A model generated the notes under the pieces. It was not told where the DNA came from. It searched no databases and saw nothing but the letters and a program-made list of their open reading frames with translations. 5,906 nt of DNA from an uncultured Clostridia bacterium (GTDB lineage: Bacteria; Bacillota_A; Clostridia; Christensenellales; CAG-138): NCBI GenBank assembly GCA_947302865.1, contig CAMYWS010000075.1, positions 1 to 5,906 on the forward strand, given 5' to 3'. This document shows positions 5,145-5,906 of the stretch, in pieces. Numbering within the stretch: position 1 is the stretch's first letter; each line of letters starts with the position of its first letter. A program made the translations under genes and the position numbers.

Positions 5145-5906
5145 TGGCATGTAACATCTGTCCCCGGAATTGCAGGATCGATCGAACAGCCGCAGCCGGT
5201 TTCTGCGGCTGTTCTTCCGTTGTGCGTGTAGCGCGCGCGGCTTTGCATTTCGATGAGGAGCCGAGCATCAGCGGTACACGCGGCAGCGGAACGATCTTCT
5301 TTTCGGGCTGCAACCTCAAATGTATCTTTTGTCAGAACATGGTCCTGACGAGCGGAACGCTCGGTGGAGTTTTCGATGTTCCCCGTCTCTCGGACGTTAT
5401 GCTGAAGCTGCAGGCGCTCGGCGCGCACAATATCAATCTTGTCACGCCTACGCCGCACAGGGACGCGATCATCGCCGCACTGCGTCTTGCGAAAGCCGAA
5501 GGGCTCTCGATCCCGATTGTCTATAATACAAACGCATATGAAACCTCGGAAACGGTCCGTGCGTACGAAGGGCTTGTCAATATCTATCTGCCTGATCTCA
5601 AATACGTCGATCCGCGTTTGTCACTGAAATTTTCGCGCGCCGCAGACTATTTTGATACTGCGATCGAAGCGATCGCCGAGATGATCCGCCAGGTCGGGTT
5701 TATGGAGACCGACGAAAACGGTATCGCGAAAAAGGGCGTCCGCATCCGGCACCTTGTTCTGCCCGGATGTGTGTTCGATACGCGCAGCGTTCTGGACGCG
5801 ATCAAAAACCAGTTCGGCGCCGACTGCCCGATCTCATTGATGTCGCAGTTCACGCCGATCCCGGAATGCGCCGTGAAACCGCTTGATCGTCCGCTGACGC
5901 AGCGCG
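5144..5906 (+). CDS. Radical SAM protein, PflX-like (COG1313, putative pyruvate formate-lyase activating-enzyme relative); 3' end outside the window
   Basis: The frame is open from the ATG at 5144 to the window edge (254 codons). Radical SAM enzymes use a [4Fe-4S] cluster and S-adenosylmethionine to make a 5'-deoxyadenosyl radical. The cluster motif CX3CX2C is Cys56, Cys60, Cys63 in GTIFFSGCNLKCIFCQN (49-65). The N-terminus has a second Cys set typical of this family: Cys3, Cys6, Cys10 in [10 protein letters not shown] and Cys21 in GFCGC, which fixes this start. Further family blocks are INLVTPTPH (97-105), IPIVYNTNAYE (123-133), IYLPDLKY (147-154), RHLVLPGC (202-209) and SLMSQFTPIPE (231-241). 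Position 209, usually His in the LPGH block as I recall the family, is Cys. The ATG shares its A with the hydrolase stop (TGATG). The nearest upstream purine run, GGAAGG (5124-5129), is 14 bases away, so re-initiation after the upstream gene probably matters. The substrate of COG1313 proteins is unknown; activation of a glycyl-radical enzyme is only a name-based guess. Confidence 0.88.
   Translation, partial: MACNICPRNCRIDRTAAAGFCGCSSVVRVARAALHFDEEPSISGTRGSGTIFFSGCNLKCIFCQNMVLTSGTLGGVFDVPRLSDVMLKLQALGAHNINLVTPTPHRDAIIAALRLAKAEGLSIPIVYNTNAYETSETVRAYEGLVNIYLPDLKYVDPRLSLKFSRAADYFDTAIEAIAEMIRQVGFMETDENGIAKKGVRIRHLVLPGCVFDTRSVLDAIKNQFGADCPISLMSQFTPIPECAVKPLDRPLTQR
5184..5214 (+). other. Perfect 12-bp inverted repeat (hairpin) inside the radical SAM gene
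   Basis: GAACAGCCGCAG (5184-5195) and CTGCGGCTGTTC (5203-5214) are exact reverse complements around a 7-base loop, CCGGTTT. The RNA stem would be GC-rich and stable, and is followed by the modestly U-rich UUCCGUUGU. It sits 40 bases after the start codon and encodes residues about 14-24, including the conserved GFCGC. It may act as an attenuator, a weak intragenic terminator or an mRNA-processing stop, or be a by-product of codon choice. Confidence 0.6.

Noticed and set aside
5184..5224. Hairpin as the terminator ending the wall-hydrolase operon
   Set aside because: The radical SAM frame passes through it with a conserved N-terminal Cys motif, and the tail after the stem is only weakly T-rich, so it is listed as an intragenic structure instead.

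Overview
The window looks like an ordinary chromosomal segment from a Gram-positive (Bacillota, Clostridia-type) bacterium with moderately GC-rich genes and short AT-rich spacers. The evidence is the strong AGGAGG-type ribosome binding sites, a YdiF-sized ABC-F protein, a pyrimidine-nucleoside phosphorylase of Bacillota type, and an SH3-less NlpC/P60 wall hydrolase on a long Thr-Pro-Lys linker. The exact taxon cannot be fixed from the sequence. No RNA gene, CRISPR array, insertion sequence, integrase, attachment site or phage gene was seen.

Layout. Two transcription units diverge from the spacer at about 3455-3590. Leftward (minus strand) lie an ABC-F ATPase (1529-3454), a glycerate-kinase-like protein with an extra N-terminal domain (195-1532, overlapping the ABC-F stop by ATGA), and, 46 bases further on, the start of a pyrimidine-nucleoside phosphorylase gene that leaves the window at base 1. 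Rightward (plus strand) lie a membrane-anchored cell-wall hydrolase with two peptidoglycan-binding domains, a Thr-Pro-Lys repeat linker and an NlpC/P60 catalytic domain (3591-5144). It overlaps by one base (TGATG) a radical SAM protein of the PflX/COG1313 type (5144 to the window end, open). The two units have separate promoters, both with the extended -10 TGCTATAAT.

How the genes work together. The leftward genes combine ribosome-associated quality control (ABC-F) with nucleoside salvage (Pdp) and a protein that has probably lost glycerate kinase activity; no single pathway joins them. The rightward pair is a wall endopeptidase and an uncharacterised radical SAM enzyme. The tight junction implies co-transcription but not necessarily a shared function.

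The items most worth a second look are the glycerate-kinase-like protein, whose fold-level motifs survive while its acidic and polar active-site motifs are replaced; the two-period repeat linker with four perfect 18-bp copies; and a perfect 12-bp hairpin inside the first codons of the radical SAM gene. I found no convincing new multi-gene system.
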